A DNA stretch of 64,000 bases, from the NCBI RefSeq assembly GCF_013401515.1, contig NZ_CP058529.1, forward strand, positions 1,364,001 to 1,428,000, read 5' to 3'. The notes below the pieces were generated by a model that was not told where the DNA came from, did no database searches, and was given only the letters and a program-made list of their open reading frames with translations. The translations under genes were made by a program, and so were the position numbers. This document shows positions 16,121-25,195 of the stretch, piece after piece. Numbering within the stretch: position 1 is the stretch's first letter; each line of letters begins with the position of its first letter. Source of the DNA: Halorarum halophilum. GTDB taxonomy: Archaea; Halobacteriota; Halobacteria; Halobacteriales; Haloferacaceae.

Positions 16121-17470
16121 TTAGTCTGCGTCGGGCGAGGGTGGGGGCGCGGTGAACCCTCCCTCGCCGTCGAACTCGACCGGTTCTGGCTCGGCGACGA
16201 CGCGCAGGTCGTCGCGCTCGCGGGCCTCCTCGATGAGCGCCTCCGAGACGTACAGCCGTTCGAGCCGCATCGTGTCGGTGACACGGGCGACGCGGACCTC
16301 CTCGGGGCCGACGATGCCCACCGTCGAGAGCGCTGCGACGAGCGCGGCGTAGTCCGACTCCATGATGGGCGGGACTCGCGCGCCCCGGAGATTGCTCGCG
16401 GTGACGGTGTTGATGACCGCCTTGGAGAGGTCCGTCTCGGCGATGAGATCCCGGTGGACGAGGTCGGCCATGCCCAGCGCCGTCGCGTTTCCGTGGGACG
16501 GTTCGGTCAGCGAGCGGACGTAGATTCGCCCGATGGTCGGCGACTCCGGTTCGGGTTCGAAGCCAAACTCGCGGCGGCCGACGACGTTCGTGTCCATACC
16601 CGTCCCGCTGATTTCCTTGCCCATCTGGTCGACGACGAGCACGTCGAGGTCGTCGAACGGGAGCGTCGGCAGTTTCTCGTACGCCGTCTCCAGGAGTTCG
16701 GCCTCGCGTTCGAGGAAACCCGACGGCGGAACGCCCTCCAGTATCGCGGTGTCGTCGTGCTGGTTCTCGACCGCGGCGATGCCACCGACGACCGGAAGGG
16801 CGTCGAGGAGGATGCGGGCGATCTGGGGGATCATCTCCCGGAAGCTCCAGTTGACCGCGCCCTCGTGGGCGAACTTCGCGCCGCGCTGTTTGCCCATCCC
16901 GATGACGAGCATCTTCGAGAGACCGCTCTCGACGCGGCCATCGAAGTCGGTGTGGGGCTTGACCCGGTTGATGGGAACGATGCCGTCAGCGGCGGCGGCG
17001 TTTGCGTCGGCAACGACCGAGACGCCCCGTTCGGGCGTCGTCCCGACCTCTACGACCTCCATCGTCGCGCGGACCTCGCACCCGACCGTCTCCTCGCTGA
17101 CGCCCAGGGCGTCAAGTTTGCCGCGCTGGCCATCGGCGGTCGCCCCGCCGTGACTTCCCATCGCCGGGAAGACGAACGGCTCGTAGCCGCGGGACTGCAG
17201 TTCTCCGACGACGCCGCGGACGATGGCGGGGAGGTTGGCGATGCCGCGGCTGCCAGCACCGACCGCGATCTCGCCGCCGTCGGGCACCTCGTCGAGTGCC
17301 AGCGAGTCGACGGCCTCCGCGGCCCGCGACTCGACCTCGTCGATCGGGATGGGATCCGTCTCCCAGATCTGTTCGATGACGCCCATCCGGGGCAGGTCGC
17401 GCTCGCCACACACTTCGAGTATCGTCTCCTCCGGGATGGGACCGACGGTGGGGTCCCCACGTTCGGTCAT
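16121..17470 (-). CDS. LarA-family (DUF2088) nickel-pincer-type racemase/epimerase homologue
   Basis: A 449-residue member of the lactate racemase (LarA) superfamily. Residues that in Lactiplantibacillus LarA carry the nickel-pincer nucleotide and catalysis have near-identical positions here: H107 (SHGG), H173 (KPHTD), K186 (LSKML) and H202 (FAHEG) against LarA H108, H174, K184 and H200; R75 also coincides. It probably racemises or epimerises a 2-hydroxy acid, plausibly a sugar acid given the neighbours. Cofactor-making genes (larB, larC, larE) are not in the window. ATG 17470 (MTERGDPT) is chosen; sequence further upstream in frame is Arg/Cys-rich and not family-like. The following 156 bases hold a probable promoter (aataagtga region). 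Confidence 0.82.
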   Translation of the reverse strand: MTERGDPTVGPIPEETILEVCGERDLPRMGVIEQIWETDPIPIDEVESRAAEAVDSLALDEVPDGGEIAVGAGSRGIANLPAIVRGVVGELQSRGYEPFVFPAMGSHGGATADGQRGKLDALGVSEETVGCEVRATMEVVEVGTTPERGVSVVADANAAAADGIVPINRVKPHTDFDGRVESGLSKMLVIGMGKQRGAKFAHEGAVNWSFREMIPQIARILLDALPVVGGIAAVENQHDDTAILEGVPPSGFLEREAELLETAYEKLPTLPFDDLDVLVVDQMGKEISGTGMDTNVVGRREFGFEPEPESPTIGRIYVRSLTEPSHGNATALGMADLVHRDLIAETDLSKAVINTVTASNLRGARVPPIMESDYAALVAALSTVGIVGPEEVRVARVTDTMRLERLYVSEALIEEARERDDLRVVAEPEPVEFDGEGGFTAPPPSPDAD

Positions 17471-17626
17471 TGTATGTGAAAGAATGCCACAGCTACAGCA
17501 ATAAGTGAATCGCTCGTTCGCGCGAAGGCGGGCGGATTCGTAGCCTGCCGAGCGACGAAGTGACGGGGGACGCCGACGAACGGGAGCACGCCTCACTGAC
17601 CGCGGGGAGTCACCGTGAGGTGGGCG

Positions 17627-18721
17627 TCACCATGAGGTGATGGTCACGTCCTTCAGCGGCCGGTCGAACGGCACCGAGACGTGGCCGCCGGTGTAGTGGG
17701 AGATGTAGAAGCCCACGATGACCTCGACGGACCGGGCGGCCTCCTCGCCCGGCGAGCGGTTCTCGGCCTCGCCGTTCAGCAGGTCCGCGACATGCCGGGC
17801 GGCGTTGGCGAACGAACCGCGGTAGTCCTCGTCCCAGCGCCACGCGTCCTCGATGCCCGGAATCGGCTTCTCGACGTGAGCTCCGTCCTCGAGCGCCCAG
17901 TAGCGCCACTCGCCGTCGTCGTTGTTGATGTAGAGTTTCCCCTCAGTGCCGACTAACTGGAACGTCATCGACGAGATGTCGCGGGCGACCGTGCAGTCGA
18001 TGGAGACGAACGTGCCGTCGTCCATGACTACGAACCCGCCGCCGCCGGAGTCGTCGACCTCGCGGTCCCCCTCCAGGGCCGTCACGGCGTCGTTCTCGCC
18101 GTTGATGAAGCCGCTGACCCGCCGCGGCCGGGCGTCGAGTAGGTAGACCAGGGTATCGATGAGGTGCGTCGAGTTCCGGAGCAGTTCGCGGCGGAACTGC
18201 GCGGTGACGGCCTTCACCTCGCCGATGAGGCCGTCCCGGACGTGGTCGCGGAGCGTCCGGAGTTTGTCGGTGAAGCGGAACGAGTGGTTGATGACGAGTT
18301 CGGTGTCCGTCTCCGCGCAGACCTCGCACATCTCCTCTGCCTCCCCGACGCCCGAAGCGATGGGTTTCTCACACCAGATGACATCGGGGTCTGCCGACGA
18401 TCGCGCCGCGTCGAGGACGTGCTGGTGGTGGAGGAACGAGGGGGTACAGACCGAGACGACGTCCAGTTCTTCGGCCGCCAGCATCGCCTCGTGGCCGACG
18501 TAGCGGCGTTCCGGAGGGAGGTCCCACGCCTCGCCGAACGTGTCCAGTTTCCCCTCGTCGACGTCGGCGACGGCGACGAGGTCGATGTCCTCGGTCGCGT
18601 GGTAGCCGCCGGCGTGGCTCTCGGGGAACTTCCTGGTCCCGATGTCTTCCTCGTCGTGGAGGCCGAGGATGCCAAGTCCGGCGATGCCGCCCGCGCCGAT
18701 GATGCCCGCTCGGTACGTCAT
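17627..18721 (-). CDS. Gfo/Idh/MocA family oxidoreductase
   Basis: A 364-residue NAD(P)-dependent dehydrogenase. The N-terminal Rossmann loop is GAGGIAG (9-15), the family EKP motif reads WCEKPIA, and the alpha/beta C-terminal domain carries the substrate face around NSTHLID. Such enzymes oxidise or reduce sugars, inositols or their derivatives at a ring carbon. Starts at ATG 18721 (MTYRAGIIGAGG); a start two codons earlier is possible. It lies 74 bases after the first altronate-dehydratase-like gene on the same strand, so it may be the distal gene of that operon. Confidence 0.88.
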   Translation of the reverse strand: MTYRAGIIGAGGIAGLGILGLHDEEDIGTRKFPESHAGGYHATEDIDLVAVADVDEGKLDTFGEAWDLPPERRYVGHEAMLAAEELDVVSVCTPSFLHHQHVLDAARSSADPDVIWCEKPIASGVGEAEEMCEVCAETDTELVINHSFRFTDKLRTLRDHVRDGLIGEVKAVTAQFRRELLRNSTHLIDTLVYLLDARPRRVSGFINGENDAVTALEGDREVDDSGGGGFVVMDDGTFVSIDCTVARDISSMTFQLVGTEGKLYINNDDGEWRYWALEDGAHVEKPIPGIEDAWRWDEDYRGSFANAARHVADLLNGEAENRSPGEEAARSVEVIVGFYISHYTGGHVSVPFDRPLKDVTITSW

Positions 18722-18795
18722 GGAATGGACTGCATGGGCCGACGTGTTGACTGTTTCGACGTCCCCCGACTGAATGTCCCCCGACCGGACGCCGC

Positions 18796-19929
18796 CTACA
18801 TCGAGGGGCCGACGCGGGTGATGGCGAACTGGGTCAGGCCGTGTCTTTCGGCCCGGGACGGGTCGCCGTTCGCCACTGCAAGCACCCGCTCGCGGACAGC
18901 AGCGTGGTCGGCGCTCGTCGCGTCGACGTCGATGTCCTCGGCGAGCGCGTCGACGGTATCGGCGTCGCCGGACACCTTCACCACCGGGACGACTGGATGG
19001 CCCGCGGGGATGCCGTCGCCGGTGACGTGGACGACTATCTGTGCACCGGCGGCCGCGAGTCCCGTGGCGGCCTCCTCGAACCGCGAGGGCGCGTCGAGGA
19101 CGGCCAGCCCGGAGTCGACGGCGACCCGGTCGCCGTAGTCGACGACCTCGCTCACCGGCAGTCCGCCCCACGAGGCGGTGGTGTCCGCGAACTCCATCCC
19201 GCCCGCCTCGGCGGCGATTCGCGTCGCCTTCGCGGGATAGTCGCGGTGGCGGGTGAGGAGTTCGTCCATCGCGTCCGCGGTCGCCTCGTCGACCGCTGTC
19301 GCACGCGCGTCGTCGGGGTGGGCGGTCAGGCGCTCACTGCCGGCGACGACGACGCGCCCGCCGGCCTCGACGACGGACTCCGCAAGGCGGCCGACAAGTG
19401 GGTCCGCCTCCGCGACCGTCGAGTCGTCGAGGTCGCTGCTGACGACGCCGACGGTGAGGTCGCCCAGCCCCGCCGTCGTGTGGGCCGTCTCCCGAGCGAC
19501 ACGTCGGAGGTCGCGGACGTGCTCGACGCCCGCTTCGACGCACTCCTCTGTGCCGCCGACGTCCTGGATCGACAGTTCGCGCACGGGGACGCCGCGCTCG
19601 TCGAGTCGGCTCGCCACGTCGTCGGACTGGAGCACCTCACAGCCGAGACCGACGACGACCGTCCCCGCGACGTTCGGGTTCGAGCCGAGGCCGAGGAACG
19701 TCCGTCTCGTCTGGTCGTTGTCGCTGCCGATCTGGGCGCAGCCGTGGCCGTGGGGCGTGCTGACCGCCTCGGGGACGGCGTCAGCGATGCGGTCGGCGAC
19801 CACGTGCGAGCAGATGACTGAGGGGAGCACGAGCACGTTATTGCGAACGCCGATGCGCCCGGTCGGCCGCTCGTATCCCTCGAACTGGCCGGCCTCGGGC
19901 GTCGGTTCGAGGTCGCTCCCGGCGCTCAC
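18796..19929 (-). CDS. UxaA family dehydratase large subunit (altronate/galactarate dehydratase C-terminal domain), copy 1
   Basis: A 377-residue protein of the GD_AH_C family, the catalytic part of altronate and galactarate dehydratases. Recognisable segments: GYERPTGRIGVRNNVLVLPS near the N-terminus, HGHGCAQIGSDNDQTRR, SNPNVAGTVVVGLGCE, and a C-terminal region with VHVTGDGIPAGHPVVPVVKV. GTG start, overlapping the stop of the SAF gene by four bases (GTGA), which implies translational coupling. It differs from the second large subunit in the same operon by lacking the long Cys/Gly-rich central section around VFGVECGGSDATSG, so it may be a non-equivalent or regulatory subunit. Confidence 0.85.
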   Translation of the reverse strand: MSAGSDLEPTPEAGQFEGYERPTGRIGVRNNVLVLPSVICSHVVADRIADAVPEAVSTPHGHGCAQIGSDNDQTRRTFLGLGSNPNVAGTVVVGLGCEVLQSDDVASRLDERGVPVRELSIQDVGGTEECVEAGVEHVRDLRRVARETAHTTAGLGDLTVGVVSSDLDDSTVAEADPLVGRLAESVVEAGGRVVVAGSERLTAHPDDARATAVDEATADAMDELLTRHRDYPAKATRIAAEAGGMEFADTTASWGGLPVSEVVDYGDRVAVDSGLAVLDAPSRFEEAATGLAAAGAQIVVHVTGDGIPAGHPVVPVVKVSGDADTVDALAEDIDVDATSADHAAVRERVLAVANGDPSRAERHGLTQFAITRVGPSM

Positions 19930-20246
19930 GCCGGTTCACCCCCGTCGGAACCGACCTCCAGGTCGCCCCGTCCACGGGTGCTCTCGCAGTTGTGGACGTG
20001 GACCCAGTCGCCCGCGGCGATGGGTTCGCTCGCGCGGCCGATGACCTCGCCGTACTTGACGATCTCCTCGCCCTCCGGGACGTCGACGAGCGCGAACTTG
20101 TGGCCGAACGCGACGGCCTCAGAGAGAACGAGCGTCCGGTCTCCGAGGTCGAGTTCGTGACCCGCATCGAGGTCGTCGATGGCGGTGGCGACGACGTCTT
20201 CAACCGTCATGACCAGCGCGTCGTCGTCGAGCACGTCGCCCTTCAC
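19926..20246 (-). CDS. UxaA family dehydratase small subunit (SAF domain)
   Basis: A 106-residue SAF-domain protein equivalent to the N-terminal domain of altronate/galactarate dehydratase. Family motifs: FGHKFALVDVPEGEEIVKYGEVIGRA, split here as FGHKFAL and KYGEVIG, then a WVHVHNCES ending. In many bacteria this domain is fused to the large domain; here it is a separate gene flanked by two large-subunit genes, each overlap being a four-base GTGA. It probably forms the mixed dehydratase with one or both. Confidence 0.92.
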   Translation of the reverse strand: MKGDVLDDDALVMTVEDVVATAIDDLDAGHELDLGDRTLVLSEAVAFGHKFALVDVPEGEEIVKYGEVIGRASEPIAAGDWVHVHNCESTRGRGDLEVGSDGGEPA

Positions 20247-21439
20247 GTCCGGACCTCCGTGCCGAGTTCGCCGATCTCGTTCGGCTGGATCTCGTTGATG
20301 GCGAACTCCTCGAGGCGTCGCCGCTCGGCCTCGGTCGGGTCGCCGTCCGCGATGGCCAGCAGTTTGTCGTACGTCCGCTCGCCGACGGTCGGGAGCGACT
20401 CGCCGCCGATGATGGTGCTGGCGTTGACGTCCATGTTGTTCGACATCCGCTCCCAGGTCTTCGGGTTGCCAGTGACCTTGATGACGGGCGCGATTGGGTT
20501 GCCGGTGGTGCTGCCGCGGCCGGTTGTGAACGCGACCACCTGCGCGCCGCCGGCGACCTTGCCGACGACGCTCTCGACGTCGTAGCCGGGCGTGTCCATG
20601 AGGACGAGGCCGCCGCCGACTGGCAAGTCCTCGCCGTAGCCGACGATGCCGTTGACCGGCGAGGTGCCACCTTTGGCGATGGCCCCGAGGCTCTTCTCCT
20701 CGATGGTCGTCAGCCCACCTTCCTTGTTACCGGGCGAGGGCTGGGCGCCGCGGATGTCGACGCCCATCATCTTCGCGAGGTTCTCGCGCCGTTCGACGAA
20801 GGCGAGCAGGCGCTTTCGCACCTCCTCGTTCGCCGCACGGTCGGCGAGGATGTGTTCGGCGCCGATGAACTCCGGCGTCTCGCTGAAGCAGGCGGTGCCG
20901 CCGTCCTCGACGAGGCGGTCGCAGGCGTCGCCGACGGCCGGGTTGGCCGCGATGCCGCTGGTGGCGTCGCTGCCGCCGCACTCGACGCCGAAGACTAGTT
21001 CGGAGGCGTCGGCCTCCTCGCGGCGAACATTGCCGACGGCCTCGTTCAGGTCGCTTGCCCGTTCGGCCCCCTGGTCGAGGGCGGTCAGCGTGCCGCCGCA
21101 CTCGCGGATGGAGAGCGTCTCGACGGGTTTCCCGGAGCGGGCGATTCGGTCGGCGAGTCCCTCGGCGTCGATGTCCTCGGTGCCGAGTTCGACGACCAGC
21201 GCCGCACCGACGTTCGGGTTCCGTCCGACGCCGGCGAGGACGCGCTCGGTCTGGTCGCGCGTCTCGTCGGGTTGGGTCGTACCCATCTGGTGGGGGGTCG
21301 CGCGGGCCCACGCCCCGGCCTCGCTCGCCACGCGCGAGGCGATGCTGGAGGCGGCGACGGACGTTGGGATTACGGCGACGTGATTTCGGACGCCGACCCG
21401 TCCGTCGTCCCGTCTGAATCCGGTGAAAGTCGGAACCAT
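20243..21439 (-). CDS. UxaA family dehydratase large subunit, copy 2 (altronate/galactarate dehydratase-like)
   Basis: A 398-residue GD_AH_C protein starting at ATG 21439 (MVPTFTGFRRDDGRVGVRN). Family hallmarks are better kept than in copy 1: VRNHVAVIPTS, HQMGTTQPDE, NPNVGAALVVELGTE, FGVECGGSDATSGIAANP, a CFSETPE stretch and a C-terminal TTGRGSTTGNPIAPVIKVTGN. These enzymes use iron or manganese to dehydrate altronate, galactarate or related acids to 2-keto-3-deoxy products. First gene of the unit; the frame continues upstream into the divergent promoter region without family sequence. Confidence 0.9.
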   Translation of the reverse strand: MVPTFTGFRRDDGRVGVRNHVAVIPTSVAASSIASRVASEAGAWARATPHQMGTTQPDETRDQTERVLAGVGRNPNVGAALVVELGTEDIDAEGLADRIARSGKPVETLSIRECGGTLTALDQGAERASDLNEAVGNVRREEADASELVFGVECGGSDATSGIAANPAVGDACDRLVEDGGTACFSETPEFIGAEHILADRAANEEVRKRLLAFVERRENLAKMMGVDIRGAQPSPGNKEGGLTTIEEKSLGAIAKGGTSPVNGIVGYGEDLPVGGGLVLMDTPGYDVESVVGKVAGGAQVVAFTTGRGSTTGNPIAPVIKVTGNPKTWERMSNNMDVNASTIIGGESLPTVGERTYDKLLAIADGDPTEAERRRLEEFAINEIQPNEIGELGTEVRT

Positions 21440-21748
21440 TGGACCGAGTGTTCGGAAGAGATTGCAATAGTCTTTCGCACGATGCACGCATGAATCACCG
21501 TTCCATTTCGGCGTCACTCCGTCAACCGGCACCGCTCCGTCTATCGGCATATCGTGAATTGACTGTCGACTTCCCATGATTCCGCTGCCGGCAGACGTGC
21601 CGGAGTCCGGTCGTCACCACCGGTCTGGTCTTGGTCGATGCGGGTCCGGTAGGCTGTAACTAACTGCCACCCGTGACCGTCGTGCGCCCGCACGGCGAAT
21701 CGCCCACCGACTGGAGGGTTTAACATCCAGCCCCCAGAGGGGTGAGCC
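21440..21748. promoter_or_regulatory. Divergent promoter region of the dehydratase operon and the Ldh-type gene
   Basis: A 309-base gap without a gene. A TATA-like stretch gggtttaacat (21716-21726) lies about 25-30 bases before ATG 21749, fitting an almost leaderless plus-strand transcript. AT-richer patches near 21450-21495 may serve the minus-strand operon. Confidence 0.5.
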
Positions 21749-22852
21749 ATGAAGCGGATCGACGCGGCTGAGCTCGAGGAGTTCGTGGGGGCGCTCGTCG
21801 CCGCCCTCGGTGCCGACAAGGACGTCGCCGACGAGGTGTCGGAGTCGCTGGTCGAGGCGGACCTCACCGGCCACGGCTCGCATGGCTCCATCCGGATGGG
21901 GACGACGTACCTGGAGATGGTCGGGTCTGGCGACATCGACCCGCGGGCGACGCCGGAGGTGACGCGTCTCTCCCCCACGGCCGCCCAGGTCGACGGGAAC
22001 CTCCAGTACGGGCAGGTGGTGGGACGGCGCGCCGTCGAGACCGGCGTCGACCTCGCCACCGAGAACGGCATGGCCACCGTCGGCGTCCGCAACGCGACCC
22101 ACCTCGGGCGGATCGGCGAGTGGGCCGAGCGGACGACCGACGAGGGGCTCTGTTTCACTGCGCTCGTCAACACCGGCGGCGCCGCGCCGCTCGTGACGCC
22201 GCCCGGCACCGCGGAACGCCTCTTCTCGACGAACCCTATCGCCTTCGGGGTCCCCCCGTTCGGCGCGCTCGACCACCCCGTCGTCCTCGACATGGCGACG
22301 AGCCAGGTGGCCCACGGGAAGGTGACGAAACGATCCGTCGAGAACCGCCCGATTCCCGAGGACTGGGTCATCGACGCCGAGGGGAACGCGGTGACGGATT
22401 CGACCGACTACGAGGAGGGCATCGGGGCAATGCTCCCACTCGGCGGCGAGACCGCCGGCTACAAGGGGTTCGGCCTGTCGATGATGGCGGAACTGTTCGC
22501 CGGCGTCGTCGGCGACGGCAAGGTGACCGGCCAGCCGACCGAGCACAGCGTCAACAACGGGGCGATGTTCTGCTTCGTCGACCCCGACGTCTACTCCACG
22601 CCGGCGGACAACCGCGCGCGCGTCGAGGCGCTGGCCGAGATGCTTCGGAACGCCGACTACCCCGACGCGGTGTCGATGGGGCCGACGGCGAAGGGCGACC
22701 GGGCCACGCTCCCCGGCGCGGCGGAACACGAGACGCGTCGGAAGCGACGCGCCGAGGGCATCCCCTTCTACCAGGAGACGCTCGACCTCCTCGCGGACAC
22801 CGCCCGTGAGGCCGGTGTCGAGTCGGCGATCCCCCACTCGTTCGCCGACTAA
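21749..22852 (+). CDS. Ldh2/malate dehydrogenase-2 family oxidoreductase
   Basis: A 367-residue NAD(P)-dependent 2-hydroxyacid dehydrogenase of the malate/L-lactate/ureidoglycolate (Ldh2, YlbC-like) family, unrelated to Rossmann LDH. Visible family segments: EADLTGHGSHGSIRM, NATHLGRIGEWAE, STNPIAFGVP, VLDMATSQVAHGKV and GYKGFGLSMM. Likely role: oxidation of a 2-hydroxy sugar-derived acid, for example 2,3-diketogulonate or a 3-deoxy acid. It converges on the MFS gene and overlaps its end by four bases. Confidence 0.9.
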   Translation: MKRIDAAELEEFVGALVAALGADKDVADEVSESLVEADLTGHGSHGSIRMGTTYLEMVGSGDIDPRATPEVTRLSPTAAQVDGNLQYGQVVGRRAVETGVDLATENGMATVGVRNATHLGRIGEWAERTTDEGLCFTALVNTGGAAPLVTPPGTAERLFSTNPIAFGVPPFGALDHPVVLDMATSQVAHGKVTKRSVENRPIPEDWVIDAEGNAVTDSTDYEEGIGAMLPLGGETAGYKGFGLSMMAELFAGVVGDGKVTGQPTEHSVNNGAMFCFVDPDVYSTPADNRARVEALAEMLRNADYPDAVSMGPTAKGDRATLPGAAEHETRRKRRAEGIPFYQETLDLLADTAREAGVESAIPHSFAD

Positions 22853-24069
22853 TCGGCGGCCGGCGTCCCGACGGCGGTCGGTTCCGGCGTGACGTACGCC
22901 GTCGCGAGTCCGACGAACCCCACGAGCGCCGCGAGCAGGAAGGCCGGGAGGTACGACCCCGTCCGCTCGATGAGGACGCCCGCGGCTATGGGGGCGATGA
23001 ACGACCCGAGCGACGACGCCCCGGTGAGCGCCGCCACCGCCGTTGTCGCCACCGACGGCCGAACGAGTTCGCGGACATAGGTGAAGAGCAGGCCGACCGC
23101 GAGCTGGATGAAAAAGCCCGAGAGGACGACGAGCACGAAGACGACGGCGACGGTCGAGGTGTGGGTCATCGCCACCACGACGGGGACCGGCACGAGGAAC
23201 GACAGCATCGTCACGGGCCGCCGTCGGCTGCCGAAGACGCGGTCCGAGAGGAAGCCACCGCCGGAGCGGGCGAAGACGCCCATCGCGGGGAACAGCGACA
23301 CGGCGAGGCCGCTCGTCGCCAGCGTCGCGCCGAGGTGCTCGGTGAGGTAGGTCGGCAGCCAACTGTTGAGAAAGGAGTACAGCGAGAACGTCGCCATCCC
23401 CATCACGAAGACGGCCCAGAAGACGCGGTTTTCGAACAGCAGGCTCACGTCGGCCAGCTTCGGCGGCCGAGTGGTCGACCCGACGGCGACGTCGAGTCCG
23501 CGCGAGGACGCCCAGAACGCGGCGAAGGGGACGATCGTACAGACGCCGAAGACGCCGAGCGTGAGCGTCCACTCGAAGCTCTCGGCGATTCGGGGGCCGA
23601 GGAACTGCGCCAGCGCGAACCCCGTGGGCGCGCCCGCCGTGAAAACGCCGATGGCCGTCGCCCGACGGCGGTCGTCGAAGGAGCGCCCGAGCACCGACAC
23701 GCCGGCGTTCCAGAACACGAGGCTCCCCAGTCCCCCGAGGACGCGGGAGGCGACGAGCGAGTAGTACGCGCCGGTGGCCGCGCTGGCGACGCCCCAGACG
23801 CCGGCGGCGACGATGGCGAGCGTCGCCGCCGCGGCGAACCGACGCGTGTCGTAGCGGTCGAGACCGAAGCCGACGGGCACCGTAGCGAGTATCTGGATGC
23901 CGAAGACGACGCTGACGATCCAACTGGCCGCGGCCGCGCCGATAGCGAGTTCCGACATCACGACCGGCAGGACGCTCGCGGGGGCGATGAGGTAGGCGTT
24001 CGCCAGCGCCGAGAGGGCGAACAGTTCGACCACGAGGAGCCAGCGTCCGTCGGACGAGGGGGTCCGCAT
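22849..24069 (-). CDS. MFS transporter
   Basis: A 406-residue major facilitator with about twelve hydrophobic segments. The cytoplasmic loop 2-3 motif appears as GFGLDRYDTRR and the second-half copy as GGGFLSDRVFGSRRR. No signal peptide; N-terminus short and cytoplasmic. It probably moves organic anions or sugar acids across the membrane, a route parallel to the ABC importer. Convergent overlap with the Ldh2-type gene suggests independent transcription. Confidence 0.9.
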   Translation of the reverse strand: MRTPSSDGRWLLVVELFALSALANAYLIAPASVLPVVMSELAIGAAAASWIVSVVFGIQILATVPVGFGLDRYDTRRFAAAATLAIVAAGVWGVASAATGAYYSLVASRVLGGLGSLVFWNAGVSVLGRSFDDRRRATAIGVFTAGAPTGFALAQFLGPRIAESFEWTLTLGVFGVCTIVPFAAFWASSRGLDVAVGSTTRPPKLADVSLLFENRVFWAVFVMGMATFSLYSFLNSWLPTYLTEHLGATLATSGLAVSLFPAMGVFARSGGGFLSDRVFGSRRRPVTMLSFLVPVPVVVAMTHTSTVAVVFVLVVLSGFFIQLAVGLLFTYVRELVRPSVATTAVAALTGASSLGSFIAPIAAGVLIERTGSYLPAFLLAALVGFVGLATAYVTPEPTAVGTPAAD

Positions 24070-24175
24070 CCGTCTCGGGCGAGGGCGAGGACGCTAATAA
24101 CGGTTTTTAAAGCGGCGGAACCGGGCTTTCCCGGGCGTTCGAAGCCCCCATCGGCCGGAGTCGACCGCCAGGGCA

Positions 24176-24184
24176 AGGTTTAGT
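24176..24184 (+). promoter_or_regulatory. TATA-like box for the hydroxyacyl-CoA dehydrogenase-like gene
   Basis: The sequence ggtttagta lies about 28 bases before ATG 24212 in otherwise GC-rich DNA, matching a leaderless or nearly leaderless haloarchaeal promoter. It supports 24212 over ATG 24200 as the start, although both are possible. Confidence 0.4.
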
Positions 24185-24211
24185 ACTGCCCCAGGGGGGA
24201 TGACACACGTC

Positions 24212-25147
24212 ATGATACAGCATACGGCGGTCGTCGGCGCGGGCGACATGGGACACGGATTCGCCGCCCACTTCGCGCTGCACGGCCGGGACGTGACGCT
24301 GATCGATCACCGGCAGTCGAACCTCGAGGAGGCCGAAGCGCGCATTCGCGAGGTCGTCGCGTTCCACGACGAGGAGGGCCTCGCCTCGGCGTCGGCCGAC
24401 GAGGTGCTCGGCCGCATCACCTTTACACTCGACCGGGCCGAGGGCGTGAGCGACGTCGACTTCGTCCTCGAAACCGTGCCGGAGGAACTCGACCTCAAGC
24501 GCGAGGTGTTCGCGGCGCTGGCCGACGCCGCGCCGTCGGACGCGGTGCTCGCGAGCAACACCTCGGGCATCCCCGTCACCGACATCGCCGCGGGCAACGA
24601 CGCCACCGACCGCATCGTCGGCTGTCACTGGTGGTACCCGCCGTACCTCCTGGAACCCGTCGAGGTGGTTCGCGGGGAGGCCACGAGCGACGCCACGATG
24701 GAGCGGACGACCGCGTTCATCGAGGACATCGACCGCGAGCCCGTCGTCGTCGAGCGCGACGTCCCCGGGTTCGTCTGGAACCGCGTCCAGAACGCCGTCG
24801 TCCGCGAGTGCATGCACCTCGCCGCGGAGGGCGTCGCCTCCGTCGAGGACATCAACACGGCCATCCGCGACGGCTACGCTCGCCGCACCGCAGTCATCGG
24901 GCCGTTCGAGACCGTCGACGTCGGCGGGCTCGCCCTGTATCGGACCGTCGCGGGCAACCTCTATCCCCACCTCTCTGACGCCGACGAACCGAGCGACCTG
25001 TACGACGAATACCTCGACGCCGGTCGCGGCGGCATCGAGGACGGCGCGGGCTTCTTCGAGTACGACGTCCCCGCCAGGGAGGTGACGCGCCGCCGCGACG
25101 AGGGGCTGGCGGCACTCCAGCGCGCAATCGACGAGCAGAGGGACTGA
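24212..25147 (+). CDS. 3-hydroxyacyl-CoA dehydrogenase family NAD-binding protein
   Basis: A 311-residue two-domain dehydrogenase. The N-terminal Rossmann loop is VVGAGDMGHG (7-16), the 3HCDH core shows ETVPEELDLKREVF and SNTSGIPVTDIA, and the catalytic His lies in GCHWWYPPYL. The C-terminal domain begins near DVPGFVWNRVQNA. Besides beta-oxidation enzymes the family includes L-gulonate 3-dehydrogenase and carnitine dehydrogenase; in a sugar-acid cluster a 3-hydroxy-acid or gulonate-type role is attractive. ATG 24200 would add MTHV. Confidence 0.85.
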   Translation: MIQHTAVVGAGDMGHGFAAHFALHGRDVTLIDHRQSNLEEAEARIREVVAFHDEEGLASASADEVLGRITFTLDRAEGVSDVDFVLETVPEELDLKREVFAALADAAPSDAVLASNTSGIPVTDIAAGNDATDRIVGCHWWYPPYLLEPVEVVRGEATSDATMERTTAFIEDIDREPVVVERDVPGFVWNRVQNAVVRECMHLAAEGVASVEDINTAIRDGYARRTAVIGPFETVDVGGLALYRTVAGNLYPHLSDADEPSDLYDEYLDAGRGGIEDGAGFFEYDVPAREVTRRRDEGLAALQRAIDEQRD

Positions 25148-25163
25148 GCGCCGGCGGAGAATC

Positions 25164-25171
25164 ACTTATCA
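25164..25171 (+). promoter_or_regulatory. TATA-like box for the SMP-30 gene
   Basis: The octamer acttatca lies 25-32 bases before ATG 25196, the spacing of a leaderless haloarchaeal promoter, inside the 48-base gap after the preceding gene. Confidence 0.4.
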
Positions 25172-25195
25172 ACGGGGACAGTGACAACTCGTCGC

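Noticed and set aside
21614-23923. 769-codon minus-strand frame overlapping the Ldh2-type gene and the MFS gene
   Set aside because: Arg/Pro/Gly-rich shadow of two well-supported genes; no family sequence.
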